Shown: positions 10,503 through 19,779, numbered from the stretch's first letter. The stretch is DNA of 64,000 nucleotides from Saprospiraceae bacterium (GCA_016710115.1 JADJLN010000002.1:62001-126000), one strand, 5' to 3'. Program-made: numbers and translations. The notes: generated by a model from the letters alone, not told the origin.

Positions 10503-10647
10503 GCAAATTAAATTCGCGCTGTGGATAAGAGGAGGATTCAGATCACCATTGGAGCTGTTTTCACAACAGGATAGAAAGGCATAAAAAATGGGATGAGCCA
10601 TCGGCCCACCCCACGCACTTAGGTTGTTTCGTTTTGTGAAGGAATGG

Positions 10648-11064
10648 CTAGTTGCCCCGACCAAGCATCCATGCTGCCACGCCACCGATAATGGCAGAAA
10701 CAACAGCAGAAGCAACAATGTCGATCAGGGCGCCATTCAACGACATAATGTTCGTTGTGCCATACATGGTCAGATCCCAGGAGGCAGCCGTAATCAGACC
10801 AATTATACCTCCTGCCTTGGCGCCAGTAGCCGCTGTGGTAATATTGGCCCAACGACCATAAAGATAGGCATAGAAGAAACCGAAAAGGAGGTTGCCAACG
10901 ATCAGGGCCCACCAGATCATGTCTTCGCCACGGCTGACTCCGGTAGCTGTGCCTGCCATGGTGTCTTCCATTCCGGCCAAGATCATCCCCCAGACGATCC
11001 AGCCCAGGAAAAATGCAACGATTCCGGCGACTAGACCGGAGATGAGAATTTTGTTGGTACTCAT
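10648..11064 (-). CDS. hypothetical four-helix membrane protein
   Basis: 138 residues with four predicted membrane helices (about residues 8-30, 50-70, 82-100 and 112-134) and small-residue-rich helices such as GLVAGIVAFFLGWIVWG. Length, helix pattern and a central WD/W-x-Y motif resemble the protein at 18261-18668, so the two are probably distant paralogs of an uncharacterised family. Upstream, TATATTCG (about 11097-11104 read on the minus strand) is one mismatch from a TAnnTTTG promoter element. No function can be given. Confidence 0.7.
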   Translation of the reverse strand: MSTNKILISGLVAGIVAFFLGWIVWGMILAGMEDTMAGTATGVSRGEDMIWWALIVGNLLFGFFYAYLYGRWANITTAATGAKAGGIIGLITAASWDLTMYGTTNIMSLNGALIDIVASAVVSAIIGGVAAWMLGRGN

Positions 11065-11257
11065 AACATGTTATTGGTTTGGTGAATAAAGTTGGTCGAA
11101 TATAGCAAACACCTTAATAATATCACGCATGTCTGCATGGGAAAGCCGAAATTTGAACGCATGTTAACCCAGATCACGGGATAAGATTCTGTCTAGGACG
11201 AGTTCAGGATTGGTCCTATGAAGATCGGTCTCCGGGTGCTGAATCCAGAGAGGGCAT

Positions 11258-12058
11258 TCAGGATTCCAGTTGTTCCGGATGGCGGATTGCCCGTTTCAGG
11301 TAGCGGAACAAAGTCCCTCCGTGTTGGGCGTCGACTACCCTGTGATCCAGCGTTGCTGAAAGGTTGAGGAGCCGCCTTGGGACGATCTGACCATCGATCA
11401 CGGCAGGTCTGGTTTGGACACTGCCCATAACCAGTACCATCGGTACGTTGGAGATCGGGAAAAGAGCAGGATAGCCCACATCCAGACCGATACTTCCGAT
11501 GTTGGAGAAGATCATCGAGCCAAACGCATCAGGTTGGATTTCAGTGAAGGGAATGCGAAGACCCCATTCGACAATGACCTTTCTCCAGATAGATACCAGA
11601 ATTTTCCTGAAAGGCCACCCCAATCTGGCCAGCCAGTTCTTTTGTCTGGCCACAGCGCCCTGATCAGCTGTCCGGTGAAGGTGTAAATGCTCGGTCATCC
11701 AATCGGCCATCTGACTGATCGACATCCGGTCAGCCTCCGGGAGCCGAAGCGAAGTCATTTGTCTGCCGCGATCCATCAGGACGCTGATGAGGATATCCAC
11801 TGTTTCCCGGTGGACCACATGACCACGTTTGACGTAGCAATTCAATTCCGGGACTTCCGACCTCAGTGCTCTTGCCGCCAACAGGATGATGGGAAACATC
11901 AGGGTGATTTTCAGGCCTTCTTCCCGTTTCCGGTTCACCCATTGTTCAAGTTCGGTCACATCCAGTTCGACACTCCCGAATATCCGGCTGTCTACCGGCT
12001 TCGAATAAATGGCCGTCGATACAAGACGCCACGGGTTATTGGGGTTGAAGGTGGGCAT
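11258..12058 (-). CDS. stand-alone 2-oxoacid dehydrogenase E2-type acyltransferase domain
   Basis: 266 residues made of the catalytic (chloramphenicol acetyltransferase-fold) domain only; the lipoyl and E1/E3-binding domains that precede it in true E2 proteins are missing. The region LLNLSATLDHRVVDAQHGG aligns with the HxxxDG active site, with His and Asp kept but the Gly replaced by Ala. SMIFSNIGSIGLDVGYPALFP matches the conserved SNIG/FGS region. Without a lipoyl domain it is unlikely to act in a dehydrogenase complex; it may transfer acyl groups from CoA to another acceptor. It lies alone between unrelated genes on the minus strand. Confidence 0.75.
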   Translation of the reverse strand: MPTFNPNNPWRLVSTAIYSKPVDSRIFGSVELDVTELEQWVNRKREEGLKITLMFPIILLAARALRSEVPELNCYVKRGHVVHRETVDILISVLMDRGRQMTSLRLPEADRMSISQMADWMTEHLHLHRTADQGAVARQKNWLARLGWPFRKILVSIWRKVIVEWGLRIPFTEIQPDAFGSMIFSNIGSIGLDVGYPALFPISNVPMVLVMGSVQTRPAVIDGQIVPRRLLNLSATLDHRVVDAQHGGTLFRYLKRAIRHPEQLES

Positions 12059-12112
12059 TCTATGTGATTAGGGATTGGCCGGTGTGCTGGTAGTTGAGCA
12101 TCGAAAACCTGG

Positions 12113-13348
12113 TTAATACACGGTAAGCAAGCCGTATTGCGTCCGTTCCTGGTCAGACCACCGGATGCAATAGGTTCCGGGAGGAACCAGGCCGGACAGC
12201 GGGAGTTCTACCGGCCCGCCGGATATCTCGAGCATCTGACTGTGAACAGGGCGACCGAAGAGGTCTATGATCTCGAACAGGCCGGATGGAGATGCGTCCT
12301 CAGATTGTATGGTCAACGTGCCCGTCATCGATACGGGGTTCGGAAAGAGGATCAGGTCACTACGTGCTTGATGCGGGTCATTTACAGCAGTTATTTTGCC
12401 ATCCCAACCGGCTACACGGGCCATCAGGACCCACAGTGCCTTGATGATCCGGATACTGCCGGCAGACACACTGCCCAGATGACCACCTTCCGTTTCTGTC
12501 GTATAATCCTGACAGATCGCAGGGAGATCTGCCCCGTCATCCGGATGATCCTCCATCTGTCCGGTCTGACTGATATAGGGAACGCCATCCCGATTATCAT
12601 AACAGGGTACTCCCTGGTCTGTATGGCTCAGGATGTCAGCAAAATCGAACAGGATCCGGTCGTTATCCATGCACCAGGCGCGCAATTGTTCGTTAAAACT
12701 GGTAGAAACACTGGTGCCGATTCCACGGGCAAGGGATGCAGTCCAATAGACAAACTGGTTGTCAGGGTACTGCGCAAGAAACGATTCCAGGTCGTAGATG
12801 TCGGGCGAACCCGCCTGATCACTGAAAAATCCGGTCTGGGGATCAGCGATGGTTTCTCCTTCCGTGACGTTGAGATAGGAAAACTGAAAGGACCAGACAT
12901 CGACACTGTCTGCGAAAGCCGGGCCAAGGGTTTGGATGAAATCCTGAGTCAATTCCTTCCACGACCCGGATTTGAGGACAAAGGTCCAGTTGCTTCGGTC
13001 ATAACGGACCGGATCAGGCGTGAATCTGATCCGATCGGGGACCAGACCGGCATCCCAGTCATTCTGGTTGAAGGTTTTCCAATGCCATTCAGCGTCGGTG
13101 TAATCCCGTCTGGCCGAGGCTGGTGACTGTGCCCAGGTGGGGTAGGTGAGGTAGTTGAGGGCATCGTGTACGTTTTGTCCGACCGACCGGTCTGAAAAAA
13201 GCATGCGGGTATTTCGGGCAGCTGCCAGATAGGTTTCCGGGATGTGGTCAAACAGGGCGACGTCGTCATGGTCAATGATGAATCCGGTTTGTCCTATTGT
13301 TGCCTGTGCAGAGATCAGGATACAAACAAGCGTGATGCAGCGTAGCAT
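12113..13348 (-). CDS. secreted protein with T9SS type A sorting domain
   Basis: 411 residues from the ATG at 13348, which gives a signal peptide ending around ISAQATIGQ; a longer frame to 13435 has no such N-terminus. The main domain contains NTRMLFSDRSVGQNVHDAL, which resembles the first block of SGNH-like hydrolase folds, and EQLRAWCMDNDRILFDFADI. This assignment is weak. The last 75 residues (LILFPNPVSMTGTLTIQ through GLVPPGTYCIRW to the end) are a typical type A C-terminal domain that directs export through T9SS and surface attachment. The cupin gene starts upstream with a 49-base gap, so the two are likely one operon. Confidence 0.75.
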   Translation of the reverse strand: MLRCITLVCILISAQATIGQTGFIIDHDDVALFDHIPETYLAAARNTRMLFSDRSVGQNVHDALNYLTYPTWAQSPASARRDYTDAEWHWKTFNQNDWDAGLVPDRIRFTPDPVRYDRSNWTFVLKSGSWKELTQDFIQTLGPAFADSVDVWSFQFSYLNVTEGETIADPQTGFFSDQAGSPDIYDLESFLAQYPDNQFVYWTASLARGIGTSVSTSFNEQLRAWCMDNDRILFDFADILSHTDQGVPCYDNRDGVPYISQTGQMEDHPDDGADLPAICQDYTTETEGGHLGSVSAGSIRIIKALWVLMARVAGWDGKITAVNDPHQARSDLILFPNPVSMTGTLTIQSEDASPSGLFEIIDLFGRPVHSQMLEISGGPVELPLSGLVPPGTYCIRWSDQERTQYGLLTVY

Positions 13349-13397
13349 GTGGTCGAAAATGAATGTGGAAGTTAACGATTCCTGGTGAAAGCAGGTC

Positions 13398-14060
13398 TCA
13401 CAAATGCAGGAGAAGCACTTCCATGGGCTCGTCACCAGGATTGGTCAGTCCGACCTCCACCGTACCCACAGGCCAGTACTGCCAATCGCCTTGTTGAAAA
13501 GCAGCGACCGTTCCGGCATGGCTGAGAAGGAGCTGACTTTTTCCCCGGCAGATCAATAGTCCGGGGCCTGAAAAGAGGTTGGTCTTAGTCTGGCCAGGAT
13601 CAACAGTTAATTTGTGAAGAATGAAGTATGGATTGACATCCAGGGATTCCCATCCGTCAAGTTCTGTTTCATTGATCTGGATTTCCTTTCTGGGGTTCAA
13701 ATGTTCGACTGCGAGGAGACGAAACGGCTGAAAACCGACATTGGCGATCCGATGGGTGAATGGAATTTCCGGGTATTCCGTATCGCCTCCCCAGAAATCA
13801 TCGGGCAAATAGACACTGCGCGGATGTTCTCCCGGGACGTCCAGCCAGATCCGGCTGCCTTCCAGTCCAATATAGGTGATGGCATGCCGATGTCTGTGCC
13901 AGGCAGATGTGTCTCCCGGTTGGAGGCGCACGTCCAGGATTCGGATTTCGCCGTTGCTGTAAACCAGATGATGGTGGGGCTCCTCATAGACGGGAATGGT
14001 ATCTGTGGCACCAAGGGAAATGGTGCATGCAAGAAAGAAGATAAAGATGAAGCGGTTCAT
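13398..14060 (-). CDS. exported cupin-domain protein
   Basis: About 220 residues from the ATG at 14060, with a signal peptide (NRFIFIFFLACTISLGA). The mature protein is a double-stranded beta-helix: ILDVRLQPGDTSAWHRHRHA carries the clustered metal-binding histidines of cupin motif 1, and later FTHRIANVGFQPFRLLAVEH fits motif 2. A second, histidine-poor half (KLTVDPGQTKTNLF to GDWQYWPVG) suggests a bicupin. It is probably periplasmic. The substrate is unknown. It is the first gene of the pair with 12113-13348. Confidence 0.7.
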   Translation of the reverse strand: MNRFIFIFFLACTISLGATDTIPVYEEPHHHLVYSNGEIRILDVRLQPGDTSAWHRHRHAITYIGLEGSRIWLDVPGEHPRSVYLPDDFWGGDTEYPEIPFTHRIANVGFQPFRLLAVEHLNPRKEIQINETELDGWESLDVNPYFILHKLTVDPGQTKTNLFSGPGLLICRGKSQLLLSHAGTVAAFQQGDWQYWPVGTVEVGLTNPGDEPMEVLLLHL

Positions 14061-14299
14061 CGCATAAACATCTGCCATTCACGCGACATTTCGACCGACA
14101 ACTGTTGAAATTGTCAGCAGGTATCAAAAAAGCAGATCCTGAAATGAAGCTTTCCTCAGCACGTTCCTACGTCGATCAGGGGTGATTCAGGACAAGCCAG
14201 CAGCCCGCCACAGCCATCAATAACAACAATAACTCCTATCTTGGCATTGATGCAGTCTATGAGGCAGGATCTGGGAGAACTGAAAACGGAGAGGGAGAT

Positions 14300-14600
14300 G
14301 CTACGAGGGACAAATTCCAAAAGACAAAAAACAAATCACAAATAAATTCCAAAGGACAAATCACAAATAAATTCCAAAAAACAAATTCCAAAACACAAAT
14401 AAATTCCAAATTCCAAATCCCAAAAACCCAAATTCCAAAAAAACCAAATTCAAAAAACCCCCAAATCAGAGAACTAGATGACCAAAACGGAAGGCGTAAA
14501 ATCAGTACGATAGATTCGACGTCCTCCACTCTCTACGCTCAACCCTCCACTCCCAACTCCCTGGAAAACCGACAACCGACAACTGACAACCGACAACAGC
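14300..14600. repeat. intergenic repeat tract, one copy of a dispersed element
   Basis: 14300-14465 is an A/C-rich array of variants of CAAATTCCAAAAAACAAATC. From about 14464 to 14560 follows a unique-looking block (AATCAGAGAACTAGATGACC, GGCGTAAAATCAGTACGATA, GATTCGACGTCCTCCACTC) and then TCCACTCCCAACTCCCTGGA and CAACCGACAACTGACAACC. Nearly the same block occurs in reverse orientation at about 27765-27885. Reading frames in this tract are repeat by-products. The gap between the cupin gene and oxyR holds no other gene. Confidence 0.65.
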
Positions 14601-14606
14601 CAACCG

Positions 14607-15536
14607 ATGAACCTCCAACAACTTGAATACATTGTCGCGGTCGATCAGCATCGGCATTTCGCTCATGCTGCTGAAGCGTGTTTTGTCACGCAACCGACCC
14701 TGAGCATGATGATCCGCAAACTCGAAGATGAACTGGATACCCGGATTTTTGATCGCAGTCGTCAACCGGTGGTCCCTACCGAAACGGGGGTTCAGATCAT
14801 CGAACAGGCGAGGCGTGTGCTTCGTGAAACAGCCATGCTGGCAGAGATCGTCGAGCGGAGAAAAACAGACCCGGAAGGCACGTTGCAGATCGGCATCATC
14901 CCAACGCTGGCACCCTATCTGGTTCCCCTCTTTATTCGGTCCTTTCTGGTCAATTACCCGAAAGTGCAACTCAAGATCGCGGAGCATACTACAAATGTCC
15001 TGCTCGATCTACTGAAGCGGGGACAACTGGATGTGGGCATACTGGTCACGCCACTGAACCAACCCAGTTTTCGGGAAACACCCGTGTTTCATGAGGCCCT
15101 GATGGTCTACAGTTCGCACGACCACGATAAACAGTATATTCTGCCGGAGGAGATTGATCCCAATGAACTCTGGCTGCTGGAGGAGGGTCATTGCTTCCGA
15201 TCGCAGATTCTCAATCTGTGCGAGTTGCGAAAAAAACCATTTGACAACCTGGACTATGCAGCAGGGAGCATCGAGACGTTGATCCGGCTGGTAGAAACGC
15301 AGAAGGGCATCACCGTTTTACCCGAGCTGGCCACGAAAGGTATGAGTCTGAGCCGAAGACGTCGCCTGGTACCCTTCGCCCCACCGGTACCCGTTCGTGA
15401 AGTGAGCCTGGTGACAGATCGGGACCATGTGAAAAAACACCTGATCGATCTGTTGCAACAGGAGATCCTGTCCAATTTGCCCCGGGAGATCCTGGAAGAG
15501 CGGGAATTTCATCGGATTGGAATAGAGGTAGGCTGA
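14607..15536 (+). CDS. oxyR: OxyR, LysR-family peroxide-sensing regulator
   Basis: 309 residues. The N-terminal winged helix-turn-helix (residues 1-60: MNLQQLEYIVAVDQHRHFAH, ACFVTQPTLSMMIRKLE) is typical of LysR regulators, and the rest is the type 2 periplasmic-binding-protein-like sensor domain. The segment LLEEGHCFRSQILNLC places two cysteines at 196 and 205, the spacing of the redox pair C199/C208 in E. coli OxyR, so peroxide sensing by disulfide formation is well supported. The neighbourhood includes a desaturase directly downstream and an exported superoxide dismutase 4 kb on. The start codon lies at the very edge of a CAACCGACAAC repeat tract. Confidence 0.9.
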   Translation: MNLQQLEYIVAVDQHRHFAHAAEACFVTQPTLSMMIRKLEDELDTRIFDRSRQPVVPTETGVQIIEQARRVLRETAMLAEIVERRKTDPEGTLQIGIIPTLAPYLVPLFIRSFLVNYPKVQLKIAEHTTNVLLDLLKRGQLDVGILVTPLNQPSFRETPVFHEALMVYSSHDHDKQYILPEEIDPNELWLLEEGHCFRSQILNLCELRKKPFDNLDYAAGSIETLIRLVETQKGITVLPELATKGMSLSRRRRLVPFAPPVPVREVSLVTDRDHVKKHLIDLLQQEILSNLPREILEEREFHRIGIEVG

Positions 15537-15551
15537 TCGGGTCTTTTGTCG

Positions 15552-15559
15552 TACCTTTG
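15552..15559 (+). promoter_or_regulatory. Bacteroidota-type -7 promoter element before the desaturase gene
   Basis: TACCTTTG matches TAnnTTTG exactly and ends 21 bases before the ATG at 15581. It sits between the oxyR stop and the desaturase start, so the desaturase has its own promoter. A clear -33 element was not seen. Confidence 0.55.
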
Positions 15560-15580
15560 CGGCTTCTGTTAAAAGAAGAT

Positions 15581-16717
15581 ATGACCTTTATTGCTCCAAA
15601 GTATAACAAGAACTCACTGGCTACCTTCTATCCTACGTTGAGAAGCCGGGTCAATGCGTACTTCACCGAAAACAATATTTCCCGCAATGCCAATGCAGCG
15701 ATGGTGACCAAAACTGTCATCCTGCTGCTGGTTTACCTCGTGCCTTTGGGCTTGCTGTATTTCGGTGAGATCTCATCCAGATGGATGGTTTTCAGCCTGT
15801 GGGTGATCATGGGATTCGGGATGGCGGGTATCGGCATGGCCGTCATGCATGACGCCAATCACGGTGCGTATTCCAAGAGCCAGAAAGTGAATAACCTGAT
15901 CGGGTATCTGTTGAATATGGTAGGTGGCAATGCGGATTTCTGGAAGATCCAGCACAACGTATTGCATCATACCTATACCAATGTGGACGGCGCGGATGAA
16001 GACATTGATACACCCCCTTTCCTTCGATTTTCGCCCCATGTAGAACGGAAATGGATCCATCGGTACCAGCATTGGTATGCGCTTTTCTTTTACGGATTCC
16101 TCACCATTCCCTGGATCACGAGCAAGGAGATGCTCCAGTTGAACGGATACAAGAACAAGGGATTGATTCCTGCCGGGAAGCCGTTCAGGAACCTTTTGAT
16201 CCGTTCTGTCGTATGGAAGGTTGGGTACTATGTGTATCTGCTCGTATTGCCCATGTTACTTACACCTGTGTCACCGTGGTTTACGTTGATCTGTTTTCTG
16301 ACCATGCATTACATTGCCAGCTTCCTGCTGGGGATGATCTTTCAGACAGCTCACGTGATGCCTTCACTCGACTTTCCCAAGCCTGACGAAAGCGGCAATC
16401 TGGAAAACAACTGGGCGGTACATCAGCTGTATACAACAACGAACTACGCCCCGAAAAGCCGATTTTTTGCCTGGTTTGTCGGTGGTTTGAATTTTCAGGT
16501 CGAACACCATCTGTTCCCGAACATCTGCCATGTCCATTACAAACGGATATCGAAGATCGTGAAAGAGACAGCGCTGGAATTCGGTCTGCCGTATCATTCA
16601 CAGAAAAATTTCCTGGATGCCGTACGAGGCCATCTTCATATTCTGAAGACACTTGGACGCCAGGATCATTTACCGGTCCCTGCAAGGATTCATCTGGAAG
16701 AAATGCACTCCGTTTAA
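15581..16717 (+). CDS. membrane fatty-acid desaturase (acyl-lipid / linoleoyl-CoA type)
   Basis: 378 residues from the ATG at 15581; the frame extends upstream to a TTG at 15557, but that lies inside the promoter element. Three histidine boxes bind the di-iron centre: MHDANHGAY (about residue 90), HNVLHHTYTN (about 130) and FQVEHHLFPN (about 310), the last with the Gln typical of front-end desaturases. Four to five hydrophobic segments surround them. The enzyme introduces a cis double bond into membrane or CoA-bound acyl chains using oxygen and an electron donor. Its place right behind oxyR may reflect a link between oxygen and lipid metabolism, but this is inference. Confidence 0.85.
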   Translation: MTFIAPKYNKNSLATFYPTLRSRVNAYFTENNISRNANAAMVTKTVILLLVYLVPLGLLYFGEISSRWMVFSLWVIMGFGMAGIGMAVMHDANHGAYSKSQKVNNLIGYLLNMVGGNADFWKIQHNVLHHTYTNVDGADEDIDTPPFLRFSPHVERKWIHRYQHWYALFFYGFLTIPWITSKEMLQLNGYKNKGLIPAGKPFRNLLIRSVVWKVGYYVYLLVLPMLLTPVSPWFTLICFLTMHYIASFLLGMIFQTAHVMPSLDFPKPDESGNLENNWAVHQLYTTTNYAPKSRFFAWFVGGLNFQVEHHLFPNICHVHYKRISKIVKETALEFGLPYHSQKNFLDAVRGHLHILKTLGRQDHLPVPARIHLEEMHSV

Positions 16718-16897
16718 CACCATTATTATTCACACCTCCTCGTTCTCGTTACTTTTTCCTGCAAGCGGCGTTTCTGGATCTGACAAAAGAGTCATCCATT
16801 CAGCTCTGCGACCGGACCGCCCGAAGCTCTCGGATCTGTTCCGGACCATTCCTGCCGGACACGGCCGGGCCTGAGGCGGCTCATTTTAAGCAGTTTT

Positions 16898-18169
16898 ATG
16901 AAAGATCAAACAACTTCGCGGTTCAAGCGTAAACCATCACGCTCGTCCGCACCTCATGCCGGTGGTACCAATTCCGGCAGACCCCAACGGGACGGATCCC
17001 GATTCGGGGGGACATCTCGTGGCTCAGGTAAGAAATTCAAAAAAAGCACGGAGATCCCCCACCACAAGTTCATCCAGGCAGCACTTCCCAAGCAAGAAGT
17101 AGAAGCTCCTGTTCTCACTCGTGCCTACAGTGAACTGAACCTTCACCCGGCGTTGCAGAAGGTCATCGCAGCAAAAGGGTACACACACACGACACCCATC
17201 CAGGATCAGGCTATTGAACCTGGAATGGCCGGGCGGGACATTCTTGGAATTGCCCAGACCGGTACTGGAAAAACAGCCGCTTTCCTGATCCCTATGATCC
17301 AGATGTGGCTGGAAGACCCGGATTTCCCATCCGCCCTGGTTACCGTTCCTACACGGGAACTGGCACTTCAGGTGGAGGATGAATTCCGGAGCCTCACAAA
17401 GGGCATGAATATGTATTCTGCCACCTTTATCGGTGGTGGTAGTGTCAATGCTGACGTGCGCAAACTGCAACAGGGACACCACCTGATCGTCGGTACTCCC
17501 GGCCGTCTGCTCGACCTCACGCAGCGTCGGGCACTCAATCTGCGCCCGTTCACGACTCTTGTTCTGGACGAGTTTGACCGGATGCTCGATATGGGCTTTA
17601 TCCATGATGTCAAGAAAATCATCGAGATGATGCCCAACCGGCACCAGACCATGTTGTTCTCGGCCACGATCGATAAAGGACAGGAGCAGTACATTCAGGA
17701 ATTGCTCAGCGACCCTGTCACAGTACAAGTCCATTCTGGCAATCAGACAGCCGAACACATCGAACAGGACGTCATCCGGATCGAACCGGGGATGGACAAG
17801 TACGAAACCCTTGAAAATCTCCTGCACAAGCCGGAGTTTGAAAAAGTCCTGGTGTTCCTCGAAACCAAACACCGGGTTGACCGCCTGACAACCAAACTGG
17901 TGCGTTCCGGATTCAAGGCGCAACAGATCCATGGCAACAAATCACAGAGCCAGCGTCAGCGGGCACTCGAAGCATTCCGCTCGGGTCGCTCACCCATCCT
18001 GGTCGCGACTGATGTCGCTGCTCGCGGATTGGACATCAGTGACGTCACACACGTGATCAACTTTGAGACTCCGAAGACCTTTGACAGCTACATTCACCGG
18101 ATCGGCCGTACAGGTCGGGCTGGCAAGCCGGGCAAGGCCTTTACCTTCGTTGAAGGGTTTGTCAACTAG
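16898..18169 (+). CDS. DEAD-box RNA helicase (RhlE-like)
   Basis: 423 residues. A basic, low-complexity N-terminus (residues 1-65, rich in Arg, Ser and Gly) precedes a complete DEAD-box core: Q motif HTTPIQDQAIEP, Walker A AQTGTGKTAAF, Ia PTRELALQ, TPGRLLD, motif II as DEFD (FDRMLDMGF follows) in place of the usual DEAD, motif III SATID, ARGLDISDVTHVINFE and motif VI HRIGRTGRAG. It ends soon after motif VI without a long tail. Such helicases unwind structured RNA during ribosome assembly, RNA decay or cold growth. A strong terminator follows at 18199. Confidence 0.9.
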   Translation: MKDQTTSRFKRKPSRSSAPHAGGTNSGRPQRDGSRFGGTSRGSGKKFKKSTEIPHHKFIQAALPKQEVEAPVLTRAYSELNLHPALQKVIAAKGYTHTTPIQDQAIEPGMAGRDILGIAQTGTGKTAAFLIPMIQMWLEDPDFPSALVTVPTRELALQVEDEFRSLTKGMNMYSATFIGGGSVNADVRKLQQGHHLIVGTPGRLLDLTQRRALNLRPFTTLVLDEFDRMLDMGFIHDVKKIIEMMPNRHQTMLFSATIDKGQEQYIQELLSDPVTVQVHSGNQTAEHIEQDVIRIEPGMDKYETLENLLHKPEFEKVLVFLETKHRVDRLTTKLVRSGFKAQQIHGNKSQSQRQRALEAFRSGRSPILVATDVAARGLDISDVTHVINFETPKTFDSYIHRIGRTGRAGKPGKAFTFVEGFVN

Positions 18170-18198
18170 GGTGGACACCCGATGATCTTCATCATTCT

Positions 18199-18240
18199 GC
18201 AGACCGGAAGTCACTTGTTGGCTTCCGGTCTGCGTATTTT
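18199..18240 (+). terminator. intrinsic terminator after the helicase gene
   Basis: A perfect 12-base stem GCAGACCGGAAG / CTTCCGGTCTGC (18199-18210 with 18222-18233) with an 11-base loop is followed by GTATTTTA. It stands 30 bases behind the helicase stop and before the next ATG. Confidence 0.75.
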
Positions 18241-18260
18241 AGGGAATCAAATTCTACACA

Positions 18261-18668
18261 ATGAGAAACCATATCATTCCCGCTGCTATTGCCGGTGTCG
18301 TCCTCCTCGTTTTCAGTGTGGGTATTCTGTATGCCATGGTTGCCTTGTTTCCCAATCTGGCACAGGAATATTACAACCCGATTTTCCGAGCTGAGGATGA
18401 TCGTAACTGGATGTATTATGTGCATCCCTTCATTCTCAGTTTTGCCCTGGCCTGGTTCTGGGACCGGTTCAAAGGTAAATTCCTGGGCTCCTGGTTCCTT
18501 CGCGGACTTGAACTCGGGCTGGTGTACGTCATTGTCGCGACGATCCCGGTTATGTGGATCACATTCAGCGCCATCGATGTCGGGGCTACCATGGTCATGA
18601 CCTGGATCGCCTATGGATTCGTTCAGACGAGTGTGGCTGGATGGGTATTTGCCAAACTGAATCCATAA
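18261..18668 (+). CDS. hypothetical four-helix membrane protein
   Basis: 135 residues with helices at about 8-30, 50-70, 80-100 and 112-132. HPFILSFALAWFWDRFKG carries a charged loop after the second helix. It resembles the protein at 10648-11064 in size and helix arrangement. It is separated from the helicase by a terminator and lies seven bases before the DUF1801 gene, so those two may be co-transcribed. No function can be given. Confidence 0.7.
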   Translation: MRNHIIPAAIAGVVLLVFSVGILYAMVALFPNLAQEYYNPIFRAEDDRNWMYYVHPFILSFALAWFWDRFKGKFLGSWFLRGLELGLVYVIVATIPVMWITFSAIDVGATMVMTWIAYGFVQTSVAGWVFAKLNP

Positions 18669-18675
18669 CAGTCAG

Positions 18676-19040
18676 TTGGATTCCTGTATTGACATGATCG
18701 AAGAGCAATCCGGTGAACAAAAGGAAATGCTCAGGTATCTCTATGGCTTGTTCAGTCAGGCTGAAGGAGTCCGACCACGGCTGATATATGGTATCCCCTT
18801 TTTTTGCGGCAAGAAGAGAATCTGCTACCTCAATCCATTGAAAAACGGCCGGTGGAAGTGGTGTTCAACCGAGGCCGTGAATTATCCAATACAAATGGCC
18901 TGCTGGATGCGCGTGGCAGGAAACAGGTCATGGGTGTCATCTTTTCTGCATTGACCCATATCCAAGAAGACGACTTGATGGCAACCTGGTGGGAAGCTGT
19001 GTTACTCGATAGAGCAACCCCGGTCAAACACAGTGGATAG
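18676..19040 (+). CDS. DUF1801-family protein, one frameshift
   Basis: About 120 residues. The first frame gives IEEQSGEQKEMLRYLYGLF, RPRLIYGIPFFCGKKRICYL and NPLKNG; at about 18850 the frame changes and continues VEVVFNRGRELSNTNGLLD, RGRKQVMGVIFSALTHI to the end at 19040. The join fits the DUF1801 pattern (xxYxIPFxxxxKxICYLN ... GxELSNxxGLL) exactly if one base was lost in GGCCGGTGG. The start is uncertain: TTG 18676 or ATG 18694. The family has a small alpha/beta fold of unknown role. Confidence 0.7.
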
Positions 19041-19071
19041 TGAGTTAGCCCAGATGAATTGACCTCGGAAC

Positions 19072-19779
19072 CTAACCAAAGAGAGCATTTACCCGATCCC
19101 AGATGACGACATTCCAGAACGCAGTGATATAGTCCGCCCGTTTGTTCTGATAATGGAGGTAATACGCATGCTCCCAGACATCCAGTCCCAGAATCGGGGT
19201 GCCTGGTTTGTCGATGATCTTCGTCATCAGGGGGTTATCCTGATTCGGTGTGGAGGTAATGAACAACTTGCCTTGTTCATCCTTGCAGAGCCACGCCCAA
19301 CCTGAGCCGAATTGGCCACTGGCGGCTTTGGCAAATGCCTTCTGGAATTCTTCCAGGGAACCCCATTCCTGAGCGATGGCTGTGCGCAGTCGTTCTCCGG
19401 GTTGGGTTGATCCGGGCGTGAGCCACTGCCAGAACATCGTGTGATTCCAATGACCACCTCCATTATTCCTCAGGGCCGCATCCTCCGGTTTGATCGTGGC
19501 CAGAAGCTGTTCAATCGACAGGCTTTGCAGGTTCAGTGCCGGCTCCAGCGCGGCATTGAGATTTTTGACATAGCCCGCATGATGCCTGTCGTGGTGGATC
19601 TCCATGGTCATGGCATCAATATGTGGTTCCAGTTCGGTAAACCCATAAGATAAAGCCGGAAGAGAATACGGAAAGCTTCCCAGGGACACAGCACCTGCCA
19701 TGGTTTTGAGAGGGGAGCAACCGGCAAGGGTTCCTGCTCCTACGATTCCGGAAAGTTTCAAAAAGGTGCGCTTTTTCAT
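19072..19779 (-). CDS. sodA: exported Mn-type superoxide dismutase
   Basis: 235 residues from the ATG at 19779. The N-terminus MKKRTFLKLSGIVGAG is Tat-like and runs into a lipobox LAGC (Cys 21), so the enzyme is probably an exported lipoprotein rather than cytosolic. Metal ligands are visible at His62 (MEIHHDRHH), His113 (WNHTMFW), Asp200 and His204 (LDVWEHAYY). The outer-sphere Gln lies in TPNQDNPL (Gln180) and the NNGGGHWNH stretch has Gly in place of the Fe-type Gln, both of which favour Mn. It dismutates superoxide to peroxide and oxygen. A longer frame to 19908 lacks support. The gene is divergent from the protease gene at 19901. Confidence 0.87.
   Translation of the reverse strand: MKKRTFLKLSGIVGAGTLAGCSPLKTMAGAVSLGSFPYSLPALSYGFTELEPHIDAMTMEIHHDRHHAGYVKNLNAALEPALNLQSLSIEQLLATIKPEDAALRNNGGGHWNHTMFWQWLTPGSTQPGERLRTAIAQEWGSLEEFQKAFAKAASGQFGSGWAWLCKDEQGKLFITSTPNQDNPLMTKIIDKPGTPILGLDVWEHAYYLHYQNKRADYITAFWNVVIWDRVNALFG

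Noticed and set aside
12137..13126. 329-codon plus-strand open frame
   Set aside because: It lies wholly opposite the T9SS protein gene, which has a signal peptide and sorting domain; the frame has no recognisable domain.
14257..14529. Short proteins ending TSNLSY at 14.5 and 27.8 kb
   Set aside because: Both are translations of the same dispersed intergenic repeat, so similarity does not mean a gene family.
17024..17932. 302-codon minus-strand open frame
   Set aside because: Antisense shadow of the complete DEAD-box helicase.
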